DNA of 64,000 nucleotides from Actinernus sp. WN-2022 (Eukaryota > Cnidaria > Anthozoa > Actiniaria > Actinernidae), in assembly GCA_030867875.1 (NCBI GenBank), contig JAOWCC010000936.1:80695032-80759031 (forward strand). Direction: 5' to 3'. The stretch's first letter is position 1; each line of letters opens with the position of its first letter. The notes below the pieces were generated by a model, which was not told the DNA's origin, did not search any database, and was given only the letters and a program-made list of their open reading frames with translations. Positions 25,830 through 51,619 of the stretch are shown here, in pieces. The position numbers and the translations under genes were made by a program.

Positions 25830-26170
25830 GCACCGCCTGCGATGTCTACCGCTGATTTGTGGACCGATCAATCTGCAGATCGTATACCGAGAGAAATATT
25901 TTGAATTCGGAATTTATTTTCCAGGCCGTTTTCACGTCGTTTGGCCTGAAGGTAGATGAGAAGTGCTTACACATCTCTGGATTTGTGTGCCGAAAGCAGA
26001 GGCGAAATCGATTTGAATTTCTTGTCGAATTTCGGCGGCGAGTGAGGTCACATCGATGAAAAGCGCCTCGAAGCTGCATACCTTATGTATATATTGTATT
26101 ATCTTTTTTTGTTTGTAATATCATTGTAAGTTATTGGGGTAAATAAAGGATTGTTGTTGTTGTTGTTGTG
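25830..26170 (+). repeat. Dispersed repeat ending in AATAAA and (TTG)n
   Basis: GTAAATAAAGGA followed by (TTG)n at 26150-26169 looks like the 3' end of a retroelement. A short internal open frame (25859-26059) is unrecognised. Confidence 0.45.
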
Positions 26171-26264
26171 TCTTTGGGGTGAGACACGCGGCCAACCGTC
26201 AAAACCTCGAGGCCTAATAAACTGCTTTAGAAGTCGGCCCCAAATTACCCCAAAACCACTCACA

Positions 26265-26345
26265 CAACTTCATTAAGTATCAATCTTTTATTATTGAAGA
26301 TTTATTTCGTAGGAATCGGAAAAAAGAATTCACAAGGAGAAATTA
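26265..26345 (-). repeat. Repeat shared in reverse with 57830-57910
   Basis: The reverse complement contains TTCTTTTTTCCGATTCC and AAAAGATTGATACTTAATGA with GTTG, matching 57840-57905. It holds an AATAAA-like signal and could be an LTR fragment. Confidence 0.5.
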
Positions 26346-26389
26346 TATAAACTCTTCCGAGATCGCTTATGAAACAGCGTCTTCTAATT

Positions 26390-28975
26390 GAAATAAATTA
26401 TTGTCTAAAGCGGGAAATATATGTCGAGTCTGGGCTGCCTGTGATTAGTTTGAGGCGTTTTACTCGTTCAGGGAAAGGAATTATGTTCAAGGCCTTAAAA
26501 AGCGTCGATGGGGCATCTAAAATTATCCGCCGGTTGCTCTTTTCTATGGGCGGACCATAACTTCCCAATTCGCTTGAGAAGTTGTTCCCCAAATTGTGGA
26601 TCCATAGTCCATGATGGGCTGGACGAGTGTGCTGTAGCATAGTATTCTTGCTTTTGGTGTTAGAAACTGTTTTATTCTTCTGAGGAGGCCGAGTCTCTTG
26701 GAGATCTTGCCCTTAACGTACTCGATGTGGGTGTCCCAAGAAAGTCGGCTATAGTGTCGAGATAGATCCCAAGAAATTTTGTGTTTGTAACTGATTCAAT
26801 TGTAGTATTGTCGTTGACGGCTACAAGCAGGTTTTTGTTTTCCTTCTCTAGCTTACGCCATTTCGGTTTGCTGCAAATTATCATTGATTTGGTTTTGTTA
26901 CAGTTGAGTACCACTTTATTCTCACTGGCCCACTTTGTTATTGGCTTCAACTCAGCCGTGGCTTGAACCTTCTCTAAGTTTGGACCTGTTGCTAACTGAG
27001 TGGTGTCATCAGCATATACTTCCACGCTGCTGTTGGAAACGTGAAGTGGAAGGTCGTTGATGAAGACAATGAACAGAAGAGGACCTAGTATTGTTTCCTA
27101 GAGGGACTCCTGAATTCACGTGTAGAGAGGATGACAGCTGTCCCTGAATAGCAACTTTCTGTGTTCTATCGGTAAGGTATGAACTGATGAACCAAGCAAG
27201 AGTTGACTTCGAGAGACCATAAATTGCCAACTTTTTGAGAAGAATCTATGGTCAACAAGATCAAATGCCTTTCTATAGTCAATCAGAGTCAGTCCAGATA
27301 TGAGTCCATTGTCCATGTTCATGAGTAGGTCGTCAACTAATTTGACTGATTAAGGCAGTTTCGCACGAGTGAAACAGTCTAAATCCTGATTGGTGTGTGC
27401 TGAGAAGATGATACTCTGTGAGGTATGCATATAGACAAGTGTGAACGTGTCTTTCAGGTATCTTGGAGATTACGGGTAGGATACTTATTGGTCGATAGTT
27501 GTTTACATTTAAAGGATTGCCGGCTTTGAACACTGGACTAACTCTGGCCAGTTTCCAAGGTAAAGCCGGGAATTTTCTTGTACGTATGGCCATGTTCATT
27601 ATCTTAGCCAGGGGCGCTGCGATGGCCGGGGCTGCAGCTCGCAACAGCTTAGCGCTAATTTCATCAAGACCTGTTGCTTTGTTCACATCGAGTTTACTGA
27701 GGTGCTTAACCACGAATTCAGGTGATATTTTCGGGATGAAAAAAGACGTTGTCTGCAGGCAATTTAGATATGACGAAGGTGTTCAATTTCTCAAGATCAT
27801 TCGATATGTTCTTAGTGTCCGAAGATCTGTAAGTAGATGCAACAGATACAAAAAAAATCGTTGAAGGCGTCGGCTATGGTGGCAGGGTCACTAGTGTTGT
27901 CACTGTCGATTTTGATCTTTGATACTGGAGGTTTCCTCGCATATCCAGTCACGCTTTTAAGATGTTTCCAGAATTCTTTTGAGGTGGAACTGTTTTCAAA
28001 AGCATCAAAGAAGTACGTCTTTTGGCGTCTCGCTGAGCTCTGAATGCGGCGTTACGGGATTTTTTGTACTACTTCCAGTGAATGGGGTCGTTTGAATTTC
28101 TTGCCTTTCTCAACAGATTGTCGCGGGTGAAGATCTTGGTGCGAATTTCGTCGGTCATCCAAGGGGGTTGACATTTGTGTCTGACACGTTTCTTTACTCG
28201 CGGAGCATGACAGTCTGCAACGTTAAAAAAATGCTTGGTTTAGGGCGTCATCAGGGTCATATCAAAGGTATCTTGGACGTTCCATGGGGTTTGTTCCAAA
28301 TCTTTCTGGAAGGCCTCCACGTTAATGTTCTTGCAATTCCGGTAAGTGATGACAAGATGAGAGTTCCTTTTACTACTTTGATGTTTGTTGTACTGACGAA
28401 CAACACAAACTAGTAGGTAGTCAGAAAGGCCGATATTGCAGACTTTGGTTGTGACAATATGCTGTGGATGGGTAGAGTAGGCGTGGTCCAGCATCGTTTT
28501 GCTTTGCGGACGAGTAGGTTCGTTGATTAATTGTGTGAAACCCATACCGGGATAGAGCTTTGATTAAGCGGTGCTTTCGATACCCTTGTTATTTTCCAAA
28601 GTGTCCAAGTTGAAGTCTCCAAGAAAAGCGTTTCTTTGTTACGAGAGTAAAGATGTTCAACAATGACTTCAAGTTGCTCGTCGTGGGCCTTGGTAGTGTC
28701 TGGTGGGCGGTAAACCCCAGCAAGGAGTAGTCGGGACAGTTCGACTTGTAGGGAAGGACTTTAAGGCAAAGAAGCTCGATCTCGTTGGACTCATGTTTTA
28801 GGGTCCGTGTGTAGGTTATTTGATCTGAAATAAATGCTAGAACGCCTCCTCCAGGCCTGTCTACTCTATCCTTACGTTCGATTCGGTATTTGGGAATGTT
28901 GTACTCACTGTCAAAATGAGAGGGATTCAGCCATGTTTCAGTAATAATGAGGATGTCCAGGTGAGTTTCAGGAGT
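26390..28975 (-). pseudogene. Degenerate LINE (endonuclease plus RT), antisense
   Basis: Minus-strand pieces in order: an endonuclease-like region (about 28975-28240; DRPGGGVLAFIS, later LINEPTRPQSKTMLDHAY), a linker, then RT (27713-26672) with KATGLDEISAKLLR, NNYRPISILPVISK, LIDYRKAFDLVDH, a damaged SGVPLG and an intact VYADDT. A C-terminal piece reaches about 26390. At least four frame breaks. Organisation is that of an APE-type non-LTR retrotransposon of the jockey/CR1 group. Confidence 0.85.
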
Positions 28976-29089
28976 TTATAGTAGTATAATAATAATAATA
29001 AATAAATTATAGTAGTATAATAATAAATACCCAGTACAAAGTAAATTATTAGATAAATACGAAATAATAGCGAGGATACCAGTCTTAGA
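28976..29089. repeat. AT-rich (TAA/TAG) simple repeats
   Basis: Two copies of TATAGTAGTATAATAATAAT at the 5' end of the LINE relic. Confidence 0.7.
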
Positions 29090-29633
29090 AGCCATGCGAT
29101 TTTTTCAAAAATCGCAAGAATAAGAGAGAATGTATGGCTTTTGGTGACGGCGTCCCCTAGACTAGCCTCCACCGCACACTTGCCACGAGTCGACCTCAAT
29201 GTGTTCCCCGGCGAGAGTTCCCCGCGACCGAGCGCGGCCCGAGCGCAGAGCGCGAGAAACGGAAGCTCGCGACGAATTCGCGAGAGGTCGACTTGTCCCG
29301 CTTGAAGGATTTTGAATCGCGTTTCCCGCCAAAAGGTCTCGTAAACATGAGGTATATAAACTTTTCAGAGGGCGGGCGCGTGACTTGTTTTATGTGTCTG
29401 GTTTCAATTGAGTACGTTACAGAACGTACGACGCGGGGGAGGAAGTGTTGGCTTGCTTTTGATTGACAGTTTCCATGTAAGGTTGACTTTCATTGATTGA
29501 AGTTATAATCTATTCAGCGACCCGTATTTGGAGGGAGTCGTTCGTGCGCGCGTACCTTAAACCCTAAAATGCGCCGCAGGTCTTTGTGAAAGTCTAGGCG
29601 TCCCAAAAAAGCCTTACATTCTCTCTTATTTTT
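29090..29633. mobile_element. TIR element with CpG-rich core
   Basis: AATAAGAGAGAATGTATGGC with GACG and CCTAGACT pairs with AAGCCTTACATTCTCTCTTA near 29609-29630. The core 29180-29300 is rich in CGCG motifs. No ORF recognised. Confidence 0.6.
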
Positions 29634-29936
29634 GAAAGCTTCTATTCAGTTCATATTTATCCAAACAATATTTCTCAAACTCGGTAAACTTACGAATTTT
29701 AGTGTGATCTTTCATGTGATGGAGTTCATTTCTTAATCAGATAAATTTTTGACACTCGGTCCTCAACTCCGAAATGGCTAATAAATCTTCATATATTTTT
29801 TAAGTAAAATATATTTATTTAATTATGACATATAACTCAGTAAATATTTCACTATTGTTGAAGTGAATTAGCCAATCAAATGTTTCGTACATTTGCCAAT
29901 TGCACCAGTCTCCGCTCGGCCTGAGTAATATCCAAT

Positions 29937-30495
29937 ATGGCGGCTGAAGAGAGTACAAAGCTAGATGCAATTCCAAGTGTCGACATCGACGACAATGGGA
30001 TATTTAAATACGTATTAATAGAAGTAAGAGATGGGGATAAAATGAAGAATATTGTCAGGGGATATTCATGGGCAGATTATCATGGTGAGTACACCGACAT
30101 ATTTATTAATACGGGTTGCAGACCAAATCGAAGGAACACAACCAGATAATTCACTGCAGCACGACCTGTTCTAGAGTTAACCTAGGATGCGTGTGATTTA
30201 TTTTTCAGACGGATAGATATATTGAATAGACACGCTTTATAGACTTATAATTTAATAGTGCTTTTGTTTATGTAATTTTTGATTCAATTAACACTAACAG
30301 TGACAGAATTAGAACATCTTGTAGTCCTTATCCATTTAATCAGTGTTTATATTTCCGTTTGGAATGATAGCTGACATATATGAGAGAGTTCAACCAGGAA
30401 TTGAAGGTTTAGGACTGAGCACTGTTTGTATTGGAGGAGGACGAATACGTCATAGGGCCAGTGATAAGAGTATTTTAGTCTATGGATATTCTATG
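29937..30495 (+). CDS. PHPT1: 14-kDa phosphohistidine phosphatase (PHPT1/Janus family), exons 1-2
   Basis: Removes phosphate from phosphohistidine in proteins; a cytosolic ~125-residue enzyme. Exon 1 (29937-30084) starts [18 protein letters not shown], with FKYVLIEV and [11 protein letters not shown]. Donor CATG|GTGAGT. Exon 2 (30371-30495) continues [10 protein letters not shown] to [19 protein letters not shown], then ATG|GTGAGT. These match the family's VDID, FKYVLI, RGY-x-WAEYHADIY, GGGRI and VYGYSM blocks. The catalytic His is His49, at the exon junction. The ATG sits in a CAATATGGCGGC context typical of housekeeping starts. The ~30-residue last exon was not found and may be in the gap or far downstream. 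Confidence 0.92.
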
Positions 30496-30728
30496 GTGAG
30501 TCATACAAAAACCTATCAAGGCTTGTTAATATATTTTGTTGTTCTTGTGAACAGTTCTGAAACGTTATGACAGCATAGATTTTATGACAATCCATTTTAA
30601 CAAATGGACAATCTGTCCAGCTATATCTACTTAATACATACATTCATGATTTTATTTGGATCATGTACAAACGTTCACGTTCCAAATAACGTTAGTGTTA
30701 CCATAATTTAAAAAGATAATTTTACAAT

Positions 30729-30868
30729 AATTTATGGCTAAAGTGAAAAATCTGCACCGAAAAGAAGTGGTCAGTTTTTTTTTTATATATTTATATATAT
30801 ATTTTTTTTGTTGGGGGGGGGGGGTTTCTTTTTAATATAGTGCAGATTGTTCACTTTAGCCATAATTT
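30729..30868. mobile_element. MITE in PHPT1 intron 2
   Basis: TTATGGCTAAAGTGAAAAAT with CTGCA pairs with TGCAGATTGTTCACTTTAGC and CATAA. Confidence 0.8.
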
Positions 30869-30921
30869 ACATTTGACTTTATAACAGTAGTTTTACAAAT
30901 TCTATCAGAGATATAGAGGAT

Positions 30922-31056
30922 ATTACATGGCCGCGCGGAGGTACGGATTTTATCTTCTCGTGTTGATGAAATATCTTACGAGTGAGCGCAGCGAACGAGT
31001 AAGATATTTCATCAACACGAGAAGATAAAATTTGTATCTCCAAGCGGCCATGTAAT
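30922..31056. mobile_element. Long hairpin element
   Basis: The arms ATTACATGGCCGC and ATCTTCTCGTGTTGATGAAA with TATCTTAC fold onto each other around GAGTGAGCGCAGCGAACGAG. Relative of 9231-9321. Confidence 0.85.
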
Positions 31057-31065
31057 ATTCTGTTT

Positions 31066-31250
31066 AATATATAATTGTCGATGAAATACCAGTTTCAATC
31101 TCTTACTAAAAGGCTAGAAATCTTTGAAAGCCAGTCATATTTTCAAAAGTGATATCTTCACGTGTGAAGATATCATTTATATCTTCGAGTGTGAAGATAT
31201 CACTTTTTAGAAAGAAATATACACTGGTATTTCATCAATAATTATATATT
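31066..31250. mobile_element. Nested hairpin element
   Basis: Outer arms AATATATAATTGTCGATGAA with ATACCAGT pair with the right end. An inner inverted pair AAAAGTGATATCTTCAC / GTGAAGATATCACTTTT lies at about 31145-31208. Confidence 0.82.
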
Positions 31251-32255
31251 AAAACTATATATTAAATTATATTATTGGATGTCTCTTTTTTTTAAACAAT
31301 CGTAAACTTATTTAGCTGATGCCTTTTGGAGTATTTTTTGTGGGTTTATCAGTGCAAGAAACAAGTAATTCATTAGTGCTTGGTCATCTCCTAACTAAAA
31401 GAGGTTGATATCAGTGATTCTTGTGCCTATGTACTCAACTGAAGACTACCCAGATGCGTGTTGTCTTATATGTCATCGGTTACTGGTTTTACCGGTTTAT
31501 GAGCTAGCTGTCAAACTCTAGGCTCTGATAATAATAAGATGTCACAACATAAATTCAATTATTATGTTCTCGAGTTCCACAATAATTTATGCTTTTATGC
31601 CGATACATCCCCCTTAGATATTGTGTTACTCAAGCATGATGGTCGTGATGTGCGGCGGCCAAGCTCGGTTCACTGAATACAAAGGACACAACTTAGTTAT
31701 GATATAATTGACTATAATGCCAATCGACAATCCCTGATTGACTCGCCCCAGGAGCCCATCCTACTTGCCCATTCGCTATTATCGCACTTCGGCATCTTGG
31801 ATTGACAGCGAGGCTACCAGGTTGTCGGTTACGTAGTGCTTGCTATTTGCTCTGTTGTTGGTCGTTAGTTTGGATGAAAAAGCTACTTCATCTCCTTCTG
31901 TAATTCCAATTGTACAAATAATAGCCAGAAAAGAAGATCTAGGGATTCTTTTCACATATTTGCCTCCTCCTCTATAATACATTTCCCAATGTTTTCAACA
32001 TATTTTTGACTTAGACCATATTGCCAACAATTTAACGGCAACTTGTTCCAACAGCTAGGGATTCCTGTTACTCACCACAAAATGGGGACACTAAAACAAA
32101 TAAATAAATAAGTAGATAAATAACTACATAATGCTAAGTTACACCTTCCCTTGCGACACTGAGCTAAAATATTAAATTATGTAATTACATAATTTCACAT
32201 ATTCTACATCATTGTACCTACACTAATTATCTATATATATATGATAGTTCTAGAG
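31251..32255. other. No gene seen
   Basis: AT-rich; searched for the last PHPT1 exon without success. Confidence 0.5.
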
Positions 32256-32355
32256 NNNNNNNNNNNNNNNNNNNNNNNNNNNNNNNNNNNNNNNNNNNNN
32301 NNNNNNNNNNNNNNNNNNNNNNNNNNNNNNNNNNNNNNNNNNNNNNNNNNNNNNN
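32256..32355. other. Assembly gap of 100 N
   Basis: Exactly 100 N, a conventional scaffold-gap placeholder; the real length is unknown. Confidence 0.99.
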
Positions 32356-32429
32356 AGAGTATTAGGGTATTTTGATTGTAATTTTGGGTGACTTTAACAA
32401 TTGCACTTAATCATAACCCTACCCTATCC

Positions 32430-34330
32430 CTTCCTAGGTATGCTGATTTGTTTCAGTTCAACCCCTTTCCTTAGTTGAAGTCTCATATTTCTTTACTGAG
32501 TAACAATATAATTACAATAAATATAATAAAATGTACTTACTTTAATTATTAACCAACACAGGCTTGAACCCATTATTTTGTGCCAGCCAACAAGAGGATG
32601 TAGTCATGACCTCATGACTTCCTTCATAAATAAGCTACCCCTTGGAGCTTTTGAACTTTTCTAGTTGTGATATTGGAATTTGAAGTACATGTAAAAGGTA
32701 AATTAGGTAGATTAAAGAAATAAAAAACCCTAGCTGTAATACTGTAATATTGTAATTGTCAGAAAACATATTAACTATTAAAACACAGTATTTTTCAAGT
32801 GTCAGTAGTAGACCAGTCATGCATGTACATGTTGCCCATTTATATATCATATTATAATATACTGATCACACACTTACATGCATTTTAAATTTAAAAGTTG
32901 TGTTAAATAATAATGATCAATTATATACTCTGATAACACTATTATTTATTAAAGCTTAATTGACTAATTAATCAGAAGGTTGTGCACTAGCTGTTTATTG
33001 TAGAAAAAAACCTTTAAACACAGCCAAACATTATTGTAAATGTGAGTGTTTCATAAGCGAATAAAAATGCATGTACAAGCATAATTCTGAGCTAGCTTTT
33101 ATATTACAACTAGTGTGCTAGTATATATATAACTTTATGTAAATGGCAACAATTACAAATAATTGGTATAGCCTTAATTAATTCATACTGCTTCTAAACA
33201 CTTGAAAAATTCTGTGTTAGGTTTTCTGATAAAACAATTGGAACAAAATTGGAACCCAAGAATTACAGGGTTCTTTTTATTCCTTTAGGCTGTATTCATA
33301 ATATGTATACCTGACAGGGGGAGGGGGGCAGGTGCTTTTTAATGGGATCCCAATTTGTTTTAACAGGCTTTAGAAGGGGCAGGAATCTTAAAATTTATTT
33401 ATGAAAGGTTGGGTGGATTAATGTTAATTTTTTTAATGTTTGTCAAACAAAGACCTACGTATATACACTTAAAATGGTAGGTGCACAGAATGGCTAATTA
33501 ATGCACTAAATAGAGCTAGCTTAAGAAATGCAGGAGAATGCACTTGCAATAATCTAAAATCTAAAAACCTTCCCAGTCCCCCCCCCTCCCCCCCCCCCCC
33601 CCCCCCCCCCCAGAACAGTTTTTCTTAAGGTTGCATGCAGCTAGGAATGCCTGATGTAAGGAATTAATGATAATGTTTTATATCAATTAAAGAACAATAT
33701 ATTCTTGTTTTGGAATACCATGCAGCAACAAATACTTTTTACAGACACCAAAGTAGTGGTAGTTAATAACAGTTAATTTTATGGTTTATTCTTAGCTTTT
33801 CTACATATTGTAGTATTAAACAGAGTTTCACGGCCCGAAATGACAGTTCTGTAAAATTATGCTTGTTAAATAATGCTAGTTTGCATATGGAAATGGACTA
33901 GGGGGAGAGCTAGGGGCGGCGGTGTATTAAATTTTTGAAAGGATGGAGGGGGGTTGCTAAAATTATTTAAATAAGCAGTTTATTCTGGGGGGAGTCATAA
34001 AAATATGACGTAATCTGAATAAATAACCTGCCCCCCTGTATGTGGTATAGTCATAATCAATGCAGCCTTTAATTTACTTCCAATATCACAACTGAAAAGT
34101 TCAAAAGCTCCATGGGATAGCTAATTATATTTATAAAGGAAGGCATGAAATCATGTACATTAATTCTCTTGTTGGCCAGGCACAAATAATGGGTTCAAGC
34201 CTGCATGTATTGGATAATAAAGAAGTACATTTTGTTGTATTTATTGCAAATATTGTTACTGTAAAGAAATACTAGACTTCAACTCTAAGGAAAGGGGTGG
34301 AAATTAAACAAATCAGTATAACCTAGGAAA
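32430..34330. repeat. Foldback repeat with ~270-bp imperfect arms
   Basis: 32430-32715 is similar to the reverse complement of 34070-34330. Examples are GGCTTGAACCCATTATTTTG, GCCAACAAGAG, and CTTTTGAACTTTTC with GTTGTGATATTGGAA. The left arm starts 75 bp from the N gap. The central 1.3 kb has no ORF but holds a poly-C run. Confidence 0.75.
33576..33612. repeat. Poly-C tract
   Basis: An almost pure run of C, broken once by T. Confidence 0.95.
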
Positions 34331-35655
34331 GGGTAGTCTTTATAAACATATAACCTGCATAACCCTACTTTCCCTCCCCCACCCTCATAAAGAATACCAA
34401 AACCATACACAAAATATATTCCTAATTCTGTAAAATTCACAAGTACCCCACCTCCAATATTTTGATTGAAAATGACCACCCAAAAAAAAAAATGGTTGGA
34501 TAACCCATAATTTCCCTGAAGAAATTTAAATTATAAATTAGTACCTTTCTCTGACCTGGTACAAACGTAACAAATACATACATATATATGAATGTTGTTT
34601 TATAACTCTGCACAATGTATTGGCAAAGTAAATACGGATGGGTGAAACTAATTGGGGGGAGGGGTTCTGCGAGTGCAAAACAAAGGGCTTTTTATTATAA
34701 TATAATTTACAAATTAACAATAATATATTTTATTATGATATCACGACAATTTTTTTTATGAAATATACTTTGTTCCTGTTGGGGATTCTATCATTCTTCC
34801 GAAGTCGGATGTGTCTTCCCTTTATAAATTGAGCTACTTGCGGTCCCGAAAATATTTTTTTAGCGTGCGAAAACGTCTCGCCAAGTTCGCGTAAATGATA
34901 AAGTCGTGAAAGGCGAACACGAAAGAGTAATGCGCGTTGATCGTTGTGCCTTGTTTATTTTACATTAGCACTTAGGGTATTTATTACCTTTCATATTTGA
35001 GAAGATCCCCTTGTCATCTCTCTGTATATACCGAGATATATATAATCGCTTCGCACAACCAACAAAATTATAAAAACAAAGCCTAATGTTTTGTATAATT
35101 TTTAATTAGGAAACTTAAAATTCTCAACTTTTCGATTGATGACATGTCCGGAAACTACGCAAAAATGTCTGAACAAGTACTGAATTGCACTGTTCAGGAA
35201 ACAAGAGTTGTCGAGATTTTTCAAACCCTTATTCGGCTCCAGCGGTTAGAAAAATCCAGGTTTAATAGTATTAAAAATACTGAAAATCCCACGATCCGCG
35301 CAAAAGCCGGTGCCGAATTCGTAATCTTCCGCGAAAATGAAAGTTGCCGCCAGCCACCCACTGCGTATTATGTCTTACTGACCCACTCCTCCCTTTATTA
35401 TGGCAACATCACGTGGTTTCTTGAATTACGTCAACGCAGTTGTCAAAATTTTACTAGCACCACCCCGAGAACAATTTCCATTCCCCAAGTCCGCCATCTT
35501 TGTCCGCCATCTTGGATTGGGCGCGCAAGGCCTCATGGTAAAGTTGCTTATGGATCTGAACTGGGGCCCAAAAAAAAAATTTGCCCGCCACGGTGCAACC
35601 ATTTAATAATTGGCGGGTAAAATAATCTAAAAATAGCCCAACTTGTAAAAACGCT
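34331..35655. other. No recognised gene; one unassigned 158-codon ORF
   Basis: A plus-strand open frame (35144-35620) starts MSGNYAKMSEQVLNCTVQ. It lacks known motifs and passes through a GCCGCCATCTTGG-type repeat, so it is probably not a gene. Confidence 0.4.
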
Positions 35656-36050
35656 GTGACAACTATATAGGAGATATGGACGCTCCTGGTAATGGGCTCC
35701 TGGTGTAAGATATATAAACAGCTATATAGGGGATATGGACGCTCCTGGTCGGGGGTTCGAACCTGACCGCGTCCTTGGGCAGGGACGTTTATAAGCCGTT
35801 GGTCTTGTCTACTTCTACTTCTAACCAGTATTTGAAGGGGACGTGAAAGAACCTGTTGTACTACTCGAAAAAGAGAAGGGGATTGTCACCCGGTACAGCG
35901 GTCTGGCCATTGTACTTACCACACGCTCAACATTGTGAACTGCGTGGCAGCCATTGGCGCCCTAACAGCAGTCAGAAAAATTCACTGACGGGATATGTCA
36001 GTAAAATGTAAAGCGCCATGAAACTGTGTATATAAATATGGCCTATTATT
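35656..36050 (+). mobile_element. tRNA-derived SINE with an L2-like 3' tail
   Basis: TATGGACGCTCCTGGT is present twice, then a B box GGGTTCGAACCTG at about 35754. The 3' end has GTAAAGCGCCATGAAACTGT and TATAAAT...ATTATTAT. That resembles the LINE tail GTAAAGCGCTATGGAT at 42790-42805. Confidence 0.7.
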
Positions 36051-36068
36051 ATGGGCTCCTGGGGTGGA

Positions 36069-36208
36069 TCAATGTTGTCTCATTTCAATCTTTGGGGAAT
36101 AATATTCTTTGTCTGAAGTATTTCCATATCAGTGCTCTCCTCATGCGCTAACCAGAAATAAAAGAAACAAAGGGATGGTCACGTGATCTGAAATGGACAA
36201 CATTGAGC
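36069..36208. mobile_element. Small MITE, TTGTCCCA(A/T)TTCAG family, copy 2
   Basis: CAATGTTGTCTCATTTCAAT pairs with ATCTGAAATGGACAACATTG. Inner arms GAGAGCAC/CTCATGCGCTAACC are partly paired. Confidence 0.7.
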
Positions 36209-36589
36209 CACGCGGAAAAGGTATATTATCATTCAAATTATTTCCGTCGTTTTGATTGGCCGTGAGAACTGCAAATAACTGCCTACAGATAATGGTCTGC
36301 TCATGCGCATTACGGTGCAAAGCCGTTTTGCTGCAAATAATGGTCTGCTCATGCGCAGTAACATTGCATTTGTCAACATGGCTCGCTTTCCTGAGCTGTC
36401 GGCAAATAATTGACTGCTCGCCACTAACAAATCACGATATTTTGCGATAACGGAGTCCAATATTGCATATTGTTTAAAAGCTATTTTTAGATTAACAGCT
36501 AGACACAGCCTGGTTATTTTAAGAAAGACACCTGATTGGCGTAAAGTGGCGCTCTTGAATTGTGCTAAGTTTATAACGATGCTATGAGT

Positions 36590-36745
36590 ACCCTGCAGGG
36601 GATATAAACAATGGGTCACTAACGTACCAGAACGAGATAAAATAACTTACATCACGTGTTGTGAAACTAAAAAATGGATTTCAAATAATTATCATGGGGC
36701 ATGGGGATTCGACCTCTTACCTCATCCTCTCTTGGCCGCGGTAAC
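36590..36745. repeat. Dispersed repeat shared with 8940-9090
   Basis: Reverse orientation relative to the copy at 8940; ACCAGAACGAGATAAA and CCTCATCCTCTCTTGG are diagnostic. Confidence 0.65.
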
Positions 36746-37990
36746 AGAAAACCTCGCAAAGGGCAAGACAAAAACGGCTACGTGTACATTACGGCCGGAT
36801 ACTGTTGACAGGTTTAGACGCCTTGTCCGGTTACATCATCTCCGGCCCCGGCCGTGGTCATGAACTATATCGGTCTTATCAGGAGTCTTATATATATACT
36901 GGTCATATACAAGATCACGTGAATATATATTAATCGGCCGTCAGTTCACATTATTCGAAGACACAAAGCACTGAATATATCAGTGTGATCACTGAAACCG
37001 GGGCCACATTGACAACGAGAACCAATCACAAATAAAGCTTCCAACTTTGAGCCAATCAGCGTCGAGTAGAAGACAATAGCATTTCAACTTGCTCGAGCTT
37101 CGATCCACTAAAAGGACAATTTATTGCTTTGTTTTCGTTTTGCAGTGTGGTTAGTTCTCATTGTCAAAGTGGCAGTGGTTTCAGTAGTCGCACTGTCACA
37201 CTTTTTATTGAATTCCCTGATTTATAATTAAGTTGCAAGATTTTCAAGAGCGATCAAAAGGTAATTTTATGGAAAAGTTGGGATTGAATTACCTTGTATT
37301 TTGTTGGGCAAAATAATGTCAAATAAAAAATAAATGTTTGACTGAGTAATGGCGTACAGCAATCAGGCATGCTATTATGTACTGAAGTGATTAGATTAAA
37401 ACCGATTTTAAAATTCAGTCACGACTATGTAATGTAGGACGGTTTTCGATTGAGTGCTGTAAAACGGGAGTCGCGATTGCTGGGCTCCTTGCTTTTTGTA
37501 ATCGGGAATAACGACAATTGGATGCGTGACGGACCAACACATATACCAATACAATGTTTGCTTTGATTGGCTGATAACTGCAAAACACTTTTCACAAGAC
37601 TGACTCAATCAAATCAACATGTAAAGGAGAAATGAAGGCCCATGTGTGGTATGTTCATTTTAGAGTGATGTTAATTTAGTCACGTAACTGACACTAGCAT
37701 TTAGACATGTCAAAATGTAGGTGTAGTTTCGTTTTGTTTCGCTCAGCTTTTTGTTCTTCGTAATTCTACCACATGCTATCATTTACAGCCATTATACACA
37801 TTCAGTGGAAAGATTATTTAAGCACAAGGTAACGACTCACAATCCACAAAACATAAAATATCCATGATCAACAACAAATAACGCATCCGAGCCTGACAAC
37901 TCCCACGTAACGCACTACGTCAACACATATGTCACGTCGATGTATTAGTAAAGCACGCACTTTTAAGCACCCAGCAGTGATCTTCCCAAG
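36746..37990. promoter_or_regulatory. Upstream region of the carboxylesterase
   Basis: No gene found. CCAAT-type motifs near 37020-37065. No convincing TATA box directly before the start codon. Confidence 0.3.
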
Positions 37991-51471
<13,481 letters not shown>

Positions 51472-51619
51472 AATATGACAAGTTTTCCCAGATTTCAATG
51501 TTTTTTTCTGTGTTCTCGTATTTTTCCAAGATTGTCTCTTCAAGACCGTGCTTACCGTAGAAATATTTTAATAACGCGGACCAACTGCACTCGTTTGTCT
51601 GTACCCTTACCGAAAACAA

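Noticed and set aside
35144..35620. 158-codon open frame as a gene
   Set aside because: Composition unlike a protein domain, runs into a CGCCATCTTGG repeat and a poly-A-like stretch.
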